Shown piece after piece: positions 5,719 to 5,904 of a stretch of DNA of 5,904 bases. Within the stretch, counting starts at the first letter, position 1; every line of letters starts with the position of its first letter. A program made the translations under genes and the position numbers. The DNA is from an uncultured Clostridia bacterium (lineage in GTDB: Bacteria > Bacillota_A > Clostridia > Christensenellales > Aristaeellaceae): contig CAMVBO010000123.1 of the NCBI GenBank assembly GCA_947165745.1, positions 1 through 5,904 on the forward strand. Direction: 5' to 3'. A model generated the notes under the pieces. The model was not told the origin of the DNA and did no database searches. It was given only the letters and a program-made list of their open reading frames with translations.

Positions 5719-5837
5719 AACCGGATTGCCACGTCACCCCTGCGGGGTTCCTCGCAATGACGCACAACGGAGTGATTCCGTACCGTGTCGTTGCGAGGAG
5801 GTCAGGGCAAAGCCCTGACCGACGTGGCAATCCGGTT
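5719..5837. repeat. Structured repeat with cloverleaf (four-way) fold
   Basis: The outer 17-bp stem is perfect: 5719-5735 with 5821-5837 (AACCGGATTGCCACGTC and its complement). Inside follow a hairpin ACCCC-TGC-GGGGT (5736-5748), a central stem 5749-5763 with 5785-5799 (15 pairs, two G-T) capped by a smaller hairpin ACGGA/TCCGT (5767-5781), and a perfect 9-bp hairpin GGTCAGGGC-AAA-GCCCTGACC (5800-5820). The four helices meet without a single unpaired base. The ends (GCAATCC, TTGCGAGGAG) resemble widespread short bacterial repeats of the CATTGCGAGGAG...GTGGCAATCC kind, from memory. It lies 66 bases past the last gene, with no T-run. No clear target duplication flanks it. Confidence 0.85.
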
Positions 5838-5880
5838 CTCCATTAGGTTTTAGGTAGCTACTGATTAATTCGAGGAGGTA

Positions 5881-5889
5881 TGGTATAAT
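5881..5889 (+). promoter_or_regulatory. Extended -10 promoter for an off-window gene
   Basis: TGGTATAAT is a perfect TATAAT (5884-5889) with the TGN extension used in Gram-positive promoters. The -35 region is weak: TGATTA (5862-5867) at 16 bases is the best match. GAGGAGGT just upstream (5872-5879) looks like a ribosome binding site, but the ATG touching it (5880) is too close to be used. Transcription would start near 5896 and the gene lies beyond the window. Confidence 0.5.
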
Positions 5890-5904
5890 CGAGAGAGAAA
5901 GCGA

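Overview
The window carries an L-ascorbate (vitamin C) utilisation locus of the ula type, most likely from a fairly GC-rich, Gram-positive-like anaerobe of the Clostridia/Firmicutes. Coding DNA is GC-rich with strong G/C third positions, while the intergenic DNA is AT-rich. Strong GGAGG-type ribosome binding sites, textbook sigma-A-like promoters, TTG start use and a cre-like site all fit Firmicutes. The taxon itself is an inference, since no marker gene is present.

Layout. Bases 1-138 show no gene. A structured short repeat (139-216) sits just past the end of a leftward operon, ulaG (L-ascorbate-6-phosphate lactonase, TTG start at 1833) followed by ulaC (PTS EIIA, 717-235). A 391-bp divergent control region (1834-2224) holds two face-away promoters, a pair of 13-bp direct repeats that look like a DeoR-type operator, a cre-like site in the ulaG leader and a GC-rich 21-bp palindrome. 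The rightward group is ulaE (L-ribulose/L-xylulose-5-phosphate 3-epimerase type), an unrecognised intracellular beta-propeller-like protein, ulaF (L-ribulose-5-phosphate 4-epimerase), and a two-helix membrane protein of the YcxB-like type whose start lies one base after the ulaF stop. Between the propeller gene and ulaF is a 7-bp tandem repeat (seven perfect TAATCCC units) forming one arm of a long inverted repeat. After the last gene is a second structured repeat (5719-5837) that folds on paper into a four-way cloverleaf, and the window ends with an extended -10 promoter for a gene outside it.

How the genes work together. In the known pathway the ascorbate PTS (UlaA/B/C) imports and phosphorylates ascorbate, UlaG opens the lactone, UlaD decarboxylates 3-keto-L-gulonate-6-P to L-xylulose-5-P, and UlaE and UlaF convert this to D-xylulose-5-P. 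EIIA, UlaG, UlaE and UlaF are here. UlaA, UlaB, UlaD and a regulator are not in the window and must be elsewhere or replaced. The less ordinary content is the propeller protein inside the pathway operon and three self-complementary repeat elements lying 3' of genes, two of which share a layout despite different sequence.
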